DNA from: Streptomyces sp. NRRL F-525
Lineage (GTDB): Bacteria > Actinomycetota > Actinomycetes > Streptomycetales > Streptomycetaceae
NCBI RefSeq assembly: GCF_000716605.1
Contig: NZ_JNXE01000001.1
Coordinates: forward strand, 248,001-312,000
Direction of reading: 5' to 3'
DNA: 64,000 bases
Shown: positions 43,414 through 51,684 of the stretch, piece by piece
Layout: every line of letters starts with the position of its first letter
Position numbering within the stretch: the stretch's first letter is position 1
The notes under the pieces: model-generated
What the model was told of the DNA's origin: nothing
The model's database searches: none
What the model saw: only the letters and a program-made list of their open reading frames with translations
Program-made: the position numbers and the translations under genes

Positions 43414-43472
43414 TCAGCAATTCCGGTTTCTGTCGGGGGAGTTGGCCATCAGCGGTCAACGGTGGGCGGCCG

Positions 43473-44564
43473 TCAGGCGCAGGAGAGGATCTTGTCGGCG
43501 AACTGCTTCTTCAGCTCGGCGGTCTTCGCCTGCCGCGCCTTGTCGTAACCGGCGACGTTCGCCTTGGTGACGACGAACGAACCCGAGTCCACCTCGACCC
43601 CGGGAGAGCGCACCGTGCACTGCTTCGTCTGGAGCAGCGCCAGCGCCCAGACCCCGATCTCGGCCTGCCCGACCGGGTTCTGTACGACGGTGGCGGTGAC
43701 CGTGCCCTGCCTGATGCCGCTGAGGATCTTGGCGTCGTCGTCGATGGCGATGACCTTCGCCTTGGAACCGGACGACTTGACGACGTCGGCCGCGGCGACG
43801 GCCGGGTTGTAGGCGGTCGCGACAATGCCCGTGATCTGACCGCCCTTCGCGGCCATCAGGTCGGACACCGCCTTCTGCGCGGTCTGCAGGTCCGTGTCGA
43901 TGTCGGTGATGGTCTGGAGGAGCTTGACCTTGCCGCCCGACTCCTTCACGGCCTGGGCGACGCCCTTGATCCTCAACTGGGTATTGGCGTCAACGTTGTT
44001 GCCGGTGAGGTGGACCAGGGTGCCCTTGCCGCCCATGGCCGCGATCGCCGCCTTCGCGGCTTTGTAGGCGGCGAGTTGGACGTCCGTGGAGAGACAGAAG
44101 TCGGCGTCGTCCTTGGTGCCGGCCGGGCACGAGCCCAGTGAAGCCACCGGGAAACCCTGGGACTTGAGGTCCGCGAAGGTCGAGTTGATGTCGGTGGGGG
44201 AGACGCCGAACACCCCGAACGCGTTGTAGCCGCGGGCCGCGAGCGTCGACAGCAGGTTGTTCTGCTTCTGCTGGTCCCACTCCGCCGTCTCGTCGAAGGC
44301 GACGGCTCCGAGACCGTACGTCTTCTTCGCGGCGGCGCCCGCGGTCTTCCAGGGCTGGAAGTACGGGTGGGCGCCACCGGGTACGAGGGCGACCTTGGTC
44401 CCGGAGGCGTCCCCGAGTTCGGCGCCGCCACCGGTCCGGGCGGCCGGCGCGGCCTGACTGCCGGACTGCGCACTGGAGTTCTTGTAGGTACAGGCCGCTG
44501 TCCCCGTCGCCAGCAGCGCGACGGCGACAACTCCGGGCAGGACAGATCTGGTTGGGAAGCGCAT
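43473..44564 (-). CDS. Sugar ABC transporter substrate-binding lipoprotein (RbsB/RhaS-like)
   Basis: The start at 44564 gives 363 residues. A lipoprotein signal ends in ATGTAAC (lipid Cys-25), followed by a Gly/Ala linker and a peripla-BP-4 domain (KVALVPGGAHPYFQPWKTAGAAAKKTYGLGAVAFDETAEWDQQKQNNLLSTLAARGYNAFGVF, then IAIDDDAKILSGIRQGTVTATVVQNPVGQAEIGVWAL). It captures the sugar at the outer face of the membrane and hands it to the two permeases. It is the first gene of the operon. The 59-base gap to the next gene is the only real spacing within the operon. Confidence 0.92.
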   Translation of the reverse strand: MRFPTRSVLPGVVAVALLATGTAACTYKNSSAQSGSQAAPAARTGGGAELGDASGTKVALVPGGAHPYFQPWKTAGAAAKKTYGLGAVAFDETAEWDQQKQNNLLSTLAARGYNAFGVFGVSPTDINSTFADLKSQGFPVASLGSCPAGTKDDADFCLSTDVQLAAYKAAKAAIAAMGGKGTLVHLTGNNVDANTQLRIKGVAQAVKESGGKVKLLQTITDIDTDLQTAQKAVSDLMAAKGGQITGIVATAYNPAVAAADVVKSSGSKAKVIAIDDDAKILSGIRQGTVTATVVQNPVGQAEIGVWALALLQTKQCTVRSPGVEVDSGSFVVTKANVAGYDKARQAKTAELKKQFADKILSCA

Positions 44565-44914
44565 GACCCACCCCTGCGGATTCAAGTAGGAATCAGATAG
44601 GAAATCGATGCGGCGATCGTGGGGGAGGAAGTCGGGCGCGTCAAGGCTTGCGACATGAACTGGTCTGGTGGATAGGGGTTTTATGGCTCCGGCGGACCGT
44701 GTTCGCGTCTGCCGCCGGGGCCGGCTGCGCGCGAAATCGTATAGGAAATACCTACGTGTCGGCCTGGCCGTAAAGGTACAGATCATTCCCGCGAGTCGAA
44801 GATCGCGGGCCCGGCGGCCCTCTAGGATGGCTGGCTTCAGCGTTCGCTGGTGCGCACGTCGTGGACGTACAACTCGCGGGCGTGCAGGGGTAGTTCACCG
44901 CAGGGAGATCGTGC
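44565..44914. other. Divergent intergenic region, no gene seen
   Basis: These 350 bases separate the sugar operon from the XRE gene. The nine-mer ATAGGAAAT occurs at 44597 and 44741; the second lies in TAGGAAATACCTA, a short palindrome. They may be regulator sites, for example for the GntR/FCD protein, but the similarity is weak. Short frames here lack coding character. Confidence 0.4.
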
Positions 44915-45805
44915 ATGGGTTCCGATGAGGTCTTAACCACGCCGCTGGACGGGCTGTCGGCCGGCCCCGTGGTGCCGCGGCTGGTGCTGGGCGCGCGGTT
45001 GCGTGAACTGCGGGAGGAGCGGCACATCGCCCGCGTGGTCGCCGGGGAGGCCATCCGGGCCTCCCGCTCCAAGATCAGCCGCCTGGAGGCCGGGCGCCAC
45101 CGCTTCAAGCCGCGCGACGTGGCGGACCTGCTCACTCTCTACGGCCTCACGGACGAGTCAGAGCGCGCCACCCTGCTGGCCCTCGCCGAGGAGGCCAACT
45201 CCCCTGCCTGGTGGCAGCACTTCAACGACGTGGTGCCCACGTGGGCGCGGGCCTACCTCGGGGCCGAACAGGCGGCTAGCCTCGTCCGCTGCTTCGAGGT
45301 CCAGCGCGTTCCCCACCTGCTGCAGACCCCGGACTACGCGCGGGCCTCCCTCCGGTTCACCCACGCGGGCGCCGGGCGGGCGGAACTCGACCGGCGGGTC
45401 AAGCTGCGGATGACACGGCAGCGGATTCTGCGCCGACGGCCGGCGGCGCAGCTCTGGGCCGTGATCGACGAGGCGGCGCTGCGGCGTCCGGTGGGCGGAA
45501 TCGGCACGATGCGGGCCCAGTTGAGGCATCTCATCGAGATCTGCCGGCTGCCGCAGGTCACCGTCCAGGTGATGCCGTTCCTCGCGGGCGGGCACGCGGG
45601 GGAGGCCGGGCCGGTGACCATCCTGCGGTTGCCCGGGGGCCGGCTGCCCGACATGGTCTACCTGGAGCAGCGGGTCACCGCCCTCTACCCCGACCGGCCG
45701 ACCGAGATCGAGTGCTACTGGGACGTCATGAACCGGCTGGTGGTGGAGGCGGAATCGCCGGAGGAGACTCCGACGATCCTGCATCGCATCCTTCAGGAGA
45801 CGTGA
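44915..45805 (+). CDS. XRE family regulator with DUF5753 (Scr1-type) domain
   Basis: The protein has 296 residues. The helix-turn-helix is at residues 26-80 (LGARLRELREERHIARVVAGEAIRASRSKISRLEAGRHRFKPRDVADLLTLYGL). The remaining 200 residues form the DUF5753 domain, seen in YLGAEQAASLVRCFEVQRVPHLLQTPDYARA, LRRPVGGIGTMRAQLRHLIEICRLPQVTVQVMPF and YWDVMNRL. Streptomycetes have many such genes, typically paired with a small DUF397 gene; none follows here. The start has AGGGAG upstream. The neighbouring methyltransferase gene converges with it. A regulatory target cannot be named. Confidence 0.92.
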   Translation: MGSDEVLTTPLDGLSAGPVVPRLVLGARLRELREERHIARVVAGEAIRASRSKISRLEAGRHRFKPRDVADLLTLYGLTDESERATLLALAEEANSPAWWQHFNDVVPTWARAYLGAEQAASLVRCFEVQRVPHLLQTPDYARASLRFTHAGAGRAELDRRVKLRMTRQRILRRRPAAQLWAVIDEAALRRPVGGIGTMRAQLRHLIEICRLPQVTVQVMPFLAGGHAGEAGPVTILRLPGGRLPDMVYLEQRVTALYPDRPTEIECYWDVMNRLVVEAESPEETPTILHRILQET

Positions 45806-45844
45806 TCCCTCAGACCTCAGAAGACCTGAACTGCCGCGCGGGGT

Positions 45845-46660
45845 CTAGCGCTTGAGGGCGACACCGCCGTACTGGTGCACCTCAGCCGGCAGACCCCAGG
45901 CGCTCTCGTCGGGGCGCCAGCGCGAGCAGGAGGCCACGCCCGGTTCGAGCAGTTCCAGCCCTTCGAAGAAGCCCGCGATCTGCTCGGGGCTGCGCAGGAT
46001 GTACGGGATCGAACCGCCCTCGTTGTACTGGCGGATGGCGTCGACGTAGGCCTCGCTGGTGTCGGTGCTGTCGTAGTGCACGAGGTAGCTGCCGACGGGC
46101 AGGGCGTCCACCAGGCGCCGTACGATCGCGCGTGCCTCGTCGTAGTCCTCGATGTGGCCCAGGATGCCCATCAGCATGAGGGCGACGGGCTTGTCGAAGT
46201 CGAGGGTCTTGGCGGCCTCGCGGACGATGGTGGCCGGGTCGCGGAGGTCGGCGTCGACGTAGTTGGTGACGCCCTCCGGGGAGCTGGTGAGCAGGGCGCG
46301 GGCGTGGGCCAGCACCAGCGGGTCGTTGTCGACGTAGACGATGCGGCACTCGGGGACCACCCGCTGGGCTATCTCGTGGGTGTTGTCCACGCTGGGCAGT
46401 CCGGTGCCGATGTCCAGGAACTGCCGGATGCCTTCCTCGGCGGCCAGGTGGCGGACGGCGCGGGCGAGGAAGTACCGGGCGGCACGGGCGCCGGTCTCTA
46501 TGCCGGGGAAGATCTCGCGGAACGCGTCACCGGCGAGACGGTCCACCTCGTAGTTGTCCTTGCCGCCCAGCCAGTAGTTCCAGATCCGGGCCGACTGCGG
46601 CACGGTGGTGTCGAACCTGGCGAGCGGATCCTGCTCGGAGTTGTCTGCCGCTTCGGTCAT
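45845..46660 (-). CDS. SAM-dependent methyltransferase, PF04672 type
   Basis: The protein has 271 residues. It has the family-specific opening RFDTTVPQSARIWNYWLGGKDNYEVDRLAGD, then the SAM motif FLDIGTGLPSVDNTHEIAQRVVPECRIVYVDNDPLVLAHARALL and ALMLMGILGHIEDYDEARAIVRRLVDALPVGSYLVHYD. This family is expanded in actinobacteria and often lies beside XRE/DUF5753 regulators, as here. Its acceptor is unknown. AGGAG precedes the ATG. The protein has no membrane segment. Confidence 0.9.
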   Translation of the reverse strand: MTEAADNSEQDPLARFDTTVPQSARIWNYWLGGKDNYEVDRLAGDAFREIFPGIETGARAARYFLARAVRHLAAEEGIRQFLDIGTGLPSVDNTHEIAQRVVPECRIVYVDNDPLVLAHARALLTSSPEGVTNYVDADLRDPATIVREAAKTLDFDKPVALMLMGILGHIEDYDEARAIVRRLVDALPVGSYLVHYDSTDTSEAYVDAIRQYNEGGSIPYILRSPEQIAGFFEGLELLEPGVASCSRWRPDESAWGLPAEVHQYGGVALKR

Positions 46661-46822
46661 GGACGCTCCTGTGCTTTACGGCGGTGAGAACCACGGAACC
46701 GTCGAAGATCGGCCGTGGACACCCACGTTATTACCCCGTGGCGCGGCTCATGCGCCTCGTCGGCCCCAACTGCCCTTACCGGCACGCGCGTTGGCTGGTT
46801 CGCTGCGTCCGGTGACGTGGAA

Positions 46823-48037
46823 TCAGCCCTCTGCGGCGTGCCGGGTGAGGAATCCGATTCCAGCCGCGACGGCGGCGAGTACGGCCACGCTGGTGAGGGC
46901 GGCGGGGAGGGAGTACCAGTCGGCCATGAAGCCGATGGCGGGCGGTCCCAGGAGCATGCCGCCGTAGCCGAGGGTGGAGGCGATGGCGACTCCGTCGGGG
47001 CCGGCGAGGGTGCCGGCGCGTTCGACGGCGACGGGGAAGAGGTTGGCGAGGCCGAGCCCGGTGATCACGAAGCCGAGGACGGCGGCCCACAGGGTGGGCG
47101 CGAGCGCGCCGAGCAGCATGCCGAGGGCGGCGGTCGTGCCGCCGGCGACGAGGGTGCGGGTGCGGCCGAGCCGTTCGAGCAGCCGGGTGCCGGAGAGCCG
47201 GCCGGCGGTCATGGCGAGCGCGAAGCAGGAGTAGCCGATCGCGGCGGCACCGGCGGTGGCGTCGAGGTCCTGCTCCAGGTGCAGGGCGCTCCAGTCGGCG
47301 AGCGCGCCCTCGCCGAAGGCGGTGCAGAGGGCGATCAGGCCGAAGGTGAAGACGAGGCCGCGGGTGCGGGGGGTGAGGCGGCGGGGGGCGGTCTCCTGCT
47401 TGGGGGAGTCCTTCGGGGGTTCTGGGGGAGCCGGGGGCTTCAGGCGCAGCAGATTGCGGCCTACGACGGCGGTGACGAGCAGGCCGATCACGGTGAGGCA
47501 GAACAGGTGCTGGGTCGGGGTCAGGAATCCGGCGACCAGTCCGCCGAGCCCGGCGCCGACCATGCCGCCGAGGCTGAACGCGGCGTGGAAGCTGGGCATG
47601 ATGGGCCGCCGCATGGCCCTGACCAGGTCGACCGCCGCGCTGTTGAACGCGACGTTGATCCCGCCGTAGGCCGCGCCGAAGACCAGGAGGACGAGGCCGA
47701 GGGTGAGGGGGGAGTGGGTGAGCGGGGGAAGGGAGACGCTCAGGGAGAGCAACACGGCGCAGACGACGGTGACTTGGTGGTTGCCGTAGCGGTGGCAGAG
47801 GCGGCCGGTGAGCATCATGGTGATGACGGCACCGGCAGAGACGCCGAGGAGCGCGAGGCCGAGGGTGCTGGCCGATGCGCCGGTCTGTTCCTTGATGGCG
47901 GGGATGCGGACGACCCAGCCGGCGAAGATGAAGCCGTCCAGGGCGAAGAACGCGGTGAGGGTGATCCGGAGTCGGGTGAGGTCGGTGGGGGTGCCCGGCA
48001 CGGCGTTGTGCGTTCGGGGTTTGTTTATTTGCGGCAC
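46823..48037 (-). CDS. MFS transporter, 12-helix
   Basis: The protein has 404 residues and about 12 helices, with a hydrophilic central loop (LKPPAPPEPPKDSPKQETAPRRLTPRTRG) between the halves. Motif-A-like LTGRLCHRYGNHQVTVV is in the first half and AGRLSGTRLLERLGRTRTLVAG in the second. It starts with GTG and no ribosome site; a well-spaced promoter six bases upstream suggests a leaderless message. It resembles fucose/YbjJ-like small MFS proteins of unknown cargo. A broken, shortened copy of its first part lies at 51222-51412 on the same strand. Confidence 0.88.
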   Translation of the reverse strand: MPQINKPRTHNAVPGTPTDLTRLRITLTAFFALDGFIFAGWVVRIPAIKEQTGASASTLGLALLGVSAGAVITMMLTGRLCHRYGNHQVTVVCAVLLSLSVSLPPLTHSPLTLGLVLLVFGAAYGGINVAFNSAAVDLVRAMRRPIMPSFHAAFSLGGMVGAGLGGLVAGFLTPTQHLFCLTVIGLLVTAVVGRNLLRLKPPAPPEPPKDSPKQETAPRRLTPRTRGLVFTFGLIALCTAFGEGALADWSALHLEQDLDATAGAAAIGYSCFALAMTAGRLSGTRLLERLGRTRTLVAGGTTAALGMLLGALAPTLWAAVLGFVITGLGLANLFPVAVERAGTLAGPDGVAIASTLGYGGMLLGPPAIGFMADWYSLPAALTSVAVLAAVAAGIGFLTRHAAEG

Positions 48038-48043
48038 AAAGTC

Positions 48044-48072
48044 AGGTTAGGTGGGGGGAGGGGGTGGGGCAA
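48044..48072 (-). promoter_or_regulatory. Probable leaderless promoter of the MFS gene
   Basis: On the minus strand TTGCCC and TAACCT are 17 bases apart, and the -10 ends exactly six bases before the GTG start codon. This is the spacing expected when transcription begins at the start codon, and it agrees with the missing ribosome site. Confidence 0.5.
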
Positions 48073-48702
48073 GGGGGTGTGGGGCGGAGCCGATGCGGGC
48101 GGCCCGAACCTGCGGAGGCATGGGTTGTGGTGAGTGGGTGAACGCGGGGGTGTGGCGACGGTGAACGTGAGGTCGGGGCGACGGTCGGAGCCGTCTGACC
48201 GGCATCCGCGCCGCCTTCTACGGCGCGACCATCCGAGCCTTTCCCGGCTTGGTCTTCCGGAACCGGGACGCGCAGGGTGGCTGACAGGGACGCCGTCCTC
48301 GCCCTGCGGCCGGGGCGAGGACCTGAGCCGCCCGGGCGAACTCACGGAGACGCTGCGGGCGGACGACCCGCATGTCCGTGCCGGCGGCGCAGATGCACGC
48401 ATCAGCTGAGGCGCCGGAAGTCGTGGCGGTGTAGGCAGGACCTCCCCAACGGACACAGGTCACTGTGAATTTCTTGGTCTCCGGGCTCTCGTGCCTCATC
48501 CGCTCCCTGGTGTTCCATCGACCCGGAGCATCTGGAACCGTGCGGTGTTCGAAACTCTGGACCGACAGGCCCTGTGCTGCTGCATCGCCGTCCGCTTCTG
48601 CGACTCACCCGTCCACCCTGCGGCAACGCCCCTTCGTGCAGGTGTAGTTCGCAACCGTGTACGGTGCCGTGGGTATTCGTCACGGCACCGCGGGGGGAAA
48701 CG
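48073..48702. other. Intergenic tract without a supported gene
   Basis: These 630 bases lie between the MFS promoter and the toxin gene. Short frames exist on both strands (for example 48218-48499 minus), but none has a ribosome site and family-like sequence together. The region may hold the toxin promoter and remnants of lost genes. Confidence 0.5.
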
Positions 48703-50241
48703 TTGGATCTTCGGCATCAGACCGCGAACTTCGTCAACGCGTCCTGGTCGATGGTGCAGCTGCGTGACCTGATCTACGACATGCTGAGCCTGCTCTTCAC
48801 GGAGCTGAGCGACAACGGCGGCATGGCCGGCGACGGCAAGGCGGGCCGGGCCTTCGCCACCGTGTACAAGGAAGCGGTGAAGACGGTCTTCGACAAGTCC
48901 GGCTTCGCGCACCAGGTGATGGCCAACGGCGCGGGCGCTCTGCTCAGCGCATCCGAGGAACTCCTCAAGCGCGACGACAGGACCGCGGCGGAGCTCCTGG
49001 AGCAGAGCCCCCAAGCGCCGGGGATCGGCGCGCAGCCGTCCGGTCCGGACTGCAGCCCTCGGGCCAGCCACAACGCCGAGGACCTGCCCGAGGTCGTCGG
49101 TGAGACCAGCGGTGTCGACCAGTACCTCTTCAACGACCGTTTCCTCGGACAGCCCCACAAGCTGCGTGCAGTCGCCAAGACCTGGCGCAGCGCTGCCAAG
49201 GTCCTCGAAGACGCGTACTGGGACTCGTCGGATGCGTGGAAGACCGCCGGCCTCGATCAGGCCGGGGAGACCGCGGACTCCGTCGAGAGCTTCTTCAAGA
49301 AGTTCGTCGGCAAGGCCGAGCCTCCCAGCGAGGTCAGCGGGGACCACACCCTCATGGCGAATCTGCCCACGGCCTGCGGAATGCTCGCCAAGGCCTGCGA
49401 CGCCTACGCCGATCACGTCGAGACGGCGAAGCAACGGCTCCCGGTGGAGGACACCTCTCCTACCGGCGAGTTCCTCTGGCCCTGGGAACAGCCGCGGTTC
49501 GGCGGGGACGGTCACGACGGCGGTCTGCAGGATCTCGTCCTGGACGATGTACGGATCACCTCGCTGGGCAAGATTCCACCAGCCCTGGACAGCTCCAAGT
49601 CGAGGGTCAAGATGCCCCGGCCGGACAACGGCGGCCTCTTTCCCGGTCTCCCCCCGTTCCTCGGCCCTCTGATCCGCGTCCCGACCCTGGTTCCGGCCGC
49701 ATACCGTCCGGCGAACGGCCCCCGCGTCCAGCCGATCGCCCCCGAAATACCGCCCGATCCCCGTTTCCCGCCGCTCACGTCCGGACAGCAGCAGAACTTC
49801 CACACGTGGCTGAACTCCCTGCGTGAGGGGGACGTCTCGGGCGGCAGACCCGCGGAGGTCGCCTACCAGAAGCGGGTGGCCGGCTATCCCGAGTACGAGG
49901 TCCCCATCCCGCCGGGGATCAGTGCCGGGAACACACTGATGGTGGACGGATTCCGGGATTCCGACGGGATGGCGATCGAGCCGAAGTACGTCAACAAGCC
50001 GAACCAGAAGTGCTACCGCTCTCTGGACGAACTGCGCCAGAACCACGAGAGCGGGAAGAAGGACTTCCTCTACTACAAGGACCGCCAAGAGCTCGAAAAG
50101 TACTCGGCCGCGCTCAAGGACCCTCGCAACACGGAGATGCGAGGCGTGGAGACCGTCACCAACAACCAGGACTCCGTCCAGTACTGGCGCATCATGATGG
50201 CCGCCTACGGCGTCAAAGGTCACGCCCGCTACGTCCCCTGA
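48703..50241 (+). CDS. Polymorphic toxin with Tox-REase-2-like C-terminal domain
   Basis: The only start with a ribosome site (GGGGGGA) is TTG at 48703, giving 512 residues. The N-terminal half is helical and soluble (SWSMVQLRDLIYDMLSLLFTELSDNGG; then SSEELLKRDDRTAAELL-like stretches) and resembles WXG/ESX-type pretoxin carriers. A Pro-rich linker (about 330-380) precedes the C-terminal domain, which starts near LTSGQQQNFHTWLNSLREG and contains EPKYVNKPNQKCYRSLDELRQ, KYSAALKDPRNTEMRGVETVTNNQDSVQYW and the ending YGVKGHARYVP. This matches my recollection of restriction-endonuclease-fold toxin 2. It probably cuts nucleic acid in rival cells. The next gene is the likely immunity factor. Confidence 0.8.
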   Translation: MDLRHQTANFVNASWSMVQLRDLIYDMLSLLFTELSDNGGMAGDGKAGRAFATVYKEAVKTVFDKSGFAHQVMANGAGALLSASEELLKRDDRTAAELLEQSPQAPGIGAQPSGPDCSPRASHNAEDLPEVVGETSGVDQYLFNDRFLGQPHKLRAVAKTWRSAAKVLEDAYWDSSDAWKTAGLDQAGETADSVESFFKKFVGKAEPPSEVSGDHTLMANLPTACGMLAKACDAYADHVETAKQRLPVEDTSPTGEFLWPWEQPRFGGDGHDGGLQDLVLDDVRITSLGKIPPALDSSKSRVKMPRPDNGGLFPGLPPFLGPLIRVPTLVPAAYRPANGPRVQPIAPEIPPDPRFPPLTSGQQQNFHTWLNSLREGDVSGGRPAEVAYQKRVAGYPEYEVPIPPGISAGNTLMVDGFRDSDGMAIEPKYVNKPNQKCYRSLDELRQNHESGKKDFLYYKDRQELEKYSAALKDPRNTEMRGVETVTNNQDSVQYWRIMMAAYGVKGHARYVP

Positions 50242-50269
50242 CCCTCCCCAGCTCTCCAGGAAGCACACG

Positions 50270-50716
50270 ATGGAACCGGACGAGATCGCCGAACTGCGCA
50301 CCATGTACGTCTTCACCCCACCGGACGGACAGAGTTGGGGCCTGACGTACGAGAGCCTGGAAGCCAAGCTGCGTGAGCGGAACCCCGAGGAGTTCGTCCG
50401 CGTCAACGACGGCTCCGGCGGCCCCGTCCGCGGCTCGTCGATGCACTTCGGCATCACCCTGGACGACGAGCAGTTGGAGGCCATGGCCCTGCTGTCGCCC
50501 GAAGGTGTGTCGGTCCTGGACTGCACCGCTCACTCGGCGGCCCGGTTCGCCCTCTGGCTGAGGAACACCGTGCTGCCGGGCGACACGGTCGTCATGTTCA
50601 ACACCGAGTGGGGACTTGAGGCCGATCTGCCGTCCACGCCCGTCCCCGACGCGACTCGCCCGCGAATCGCCGCTGCCTTTGTGGCACACCTTGAGGAGAC
50701 CGGGGACCTCGACTGA
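50270..50716 (+). CDS. Candidate immunity protein to the preceding toxin
   Basis: A 148-residue acidic soluble protein begins 28 bases after the toxin stop. It has no signal peptide or known motif; the sequence (ELRTMYVFTPPDGQSWGLTYESLEAKLRERNPEEFVRVND and LWLRNTVLPGDTVVMFNTEWGLEADLP) suggests a small alpha/beta fold. Position directly after a polymorphic toxin, size and acidity are what one expects of an immunity protein that blocks a basic nuclease. The assignment is by context, as no immunity family could be recognised. Confidence 0.65.
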   Translation: MEPDEIAELRTMYVFTPPDGQSWGLTYESLEAKLRERNPEEFVRVNDGSGGPVRGSSMHFGITLDDEQLEAMALLSPEGVSVLDCTAHSAARFALWLRNTVLPGDTVVMFNTEWGLEADLPSTPVPDATRPRIAAAFVAHLEETGDLD

Positions 50717-50779
50717 ACGCGGAATCGACACAACCTGGGGCTCATGAGTGCGGTCGCGAAACCCTGGAGCGGTAACGCT

Positions 50780-51052
50780 GAAAGGGCTGCGCAGGATTTG
50801 CGCCAGCCTCAGGACGTTCAGTGCTTCGTCGACGGTGGGAAGGGCGACGTCACGACTCTCTCGCAGCGCGACCGAGGCGGGGGGCGCCGCCCACGCCAAG
50901 ACCGCTTGACGGGCTTGGTCGGTCCGGCCGAGGAAACCGACGTAGGCGGCCCGGTGAACTCCGCGCCGCGTGGCGGCGGCTTGTGCGCGCAAAGTCTCGC
51001 GCATCACCTCCAGTTGGGCCTCGGCCTGCTTCAGCACTGAGTTCCGAGCCAC
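50780..51052 (-). pseudogene. Remnant of a helical protein gene
   Basis: From ATG 51052 the frame encodes a convincing helical protein start (SVLKQAEAQLEVMRETLRAQAAATRRGVHRAAYVGFLGRTDQARQAVLAW, then DEALNVLRLAQILRS), but it then runs on without a stop through the antisense of the immunity gene, where composition is not protein-like. It looks like the front part of a gene whose rest has been lost. The parent family was not recognised. The end coordinate is approximate. Confidence 0.35.
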
Positions 51053-51221
51053 GTCGGCCTGGCGCAGGACGGGGCTCCAAGCTGAACGTCATGCGCGGTC
51101 GGTCCTGAGGACACCGGGGTGGGCCAGCATGTGCAGCTCGTACGGATGGCAGGGCCCGAAGTGCTGCTGGTGACGCGACGGTGCTCCGTCCGGGGCCGCC
51201 AAAGTCTATGTGTTTGCTGGT

Positions 51222-51412
51222 TGTTGATGCCTCCGTAGGCGGCGCCGAAGACCAGGAGGCTGAGGGTGAGCGGTGGGAGGGAGACGCTGAGGGAGAGCAA
51301 CACGGCGCAGGCGACGGTGACTTGGTGGTTGCCGTAGAGGTGGCAGAGGCGGCCGGTGAGCTTCCTTGATGGCGGGGATGCGGCCGACCCGGCCGGCGAG
51401 GATGAAGACCAC
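51222..51412 (-). pseudogene. Broken partial copy of the MFS gene at 46823-48037
   Basis: On the minus strand, FILAGRVGRIPAIKE matches FIFAGWVVRIPAIKE of the intact MFS, and after a frameshift LTGRLCHLYGNHQVTVACAVLLSLSVSLPPLT...LLVFGAAYGGIN matches its next part. About 25 residues between these blocks are deleted, as is a short piece near HSPLTLG. DNA similarity is high, including silent sites. It ends abruptly at both sides, with no start or stop. Confidence 0.8.
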
Positions 51413-51684
51413 GCGAGTTCGAGCCGAACGGCGAACGGGAGCTGTCGACCGACTTCTCGTCGACCGGGGTGGGGGCGAGGTCCGGTGCAGGGCCACCACT
51501 CCGCCGTAGGTATGACCGGCCGAAGTCGAACGCCAGGACCCGGTGGGTGACTTGGGGTGAGTCTGTTCACTTCTCGTTCGATTTTTGTTGGGGTGTCTGC
51601 CGTTAGTGTCTGGCGTGCAATCAGATCGACGACCATGAGACGACGAGAACCAGTATCCGTGGATTCCGAATACGGGAGAAACGC

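Noticed and set aside
38698..44564. Cytosine/guanine-rich overlapping frames suggesting extra proteins in the sugar operon
   Set aside because: All are shadows of the overlapping transporter genes.
44597..44749. ATAGGAAAT repeated twice upstream of the sugar operon as a firm operator
   Set aside because: Only nine bases repeat and the flanks differ; noted in the intergenic entry only.
48134..48683. Short frames on both strands between the MFS and toxin genes
   Set aside because: No ribosome sites in the right place and no recognisable family; kept as an intergenic tract.
48496..50526. 676-residue minus-strand frame over the toxin gene
   Set aside because: It mirrors the codon pattern of the toxin and immunity genes and has no domain-like sequence or ribosome site.
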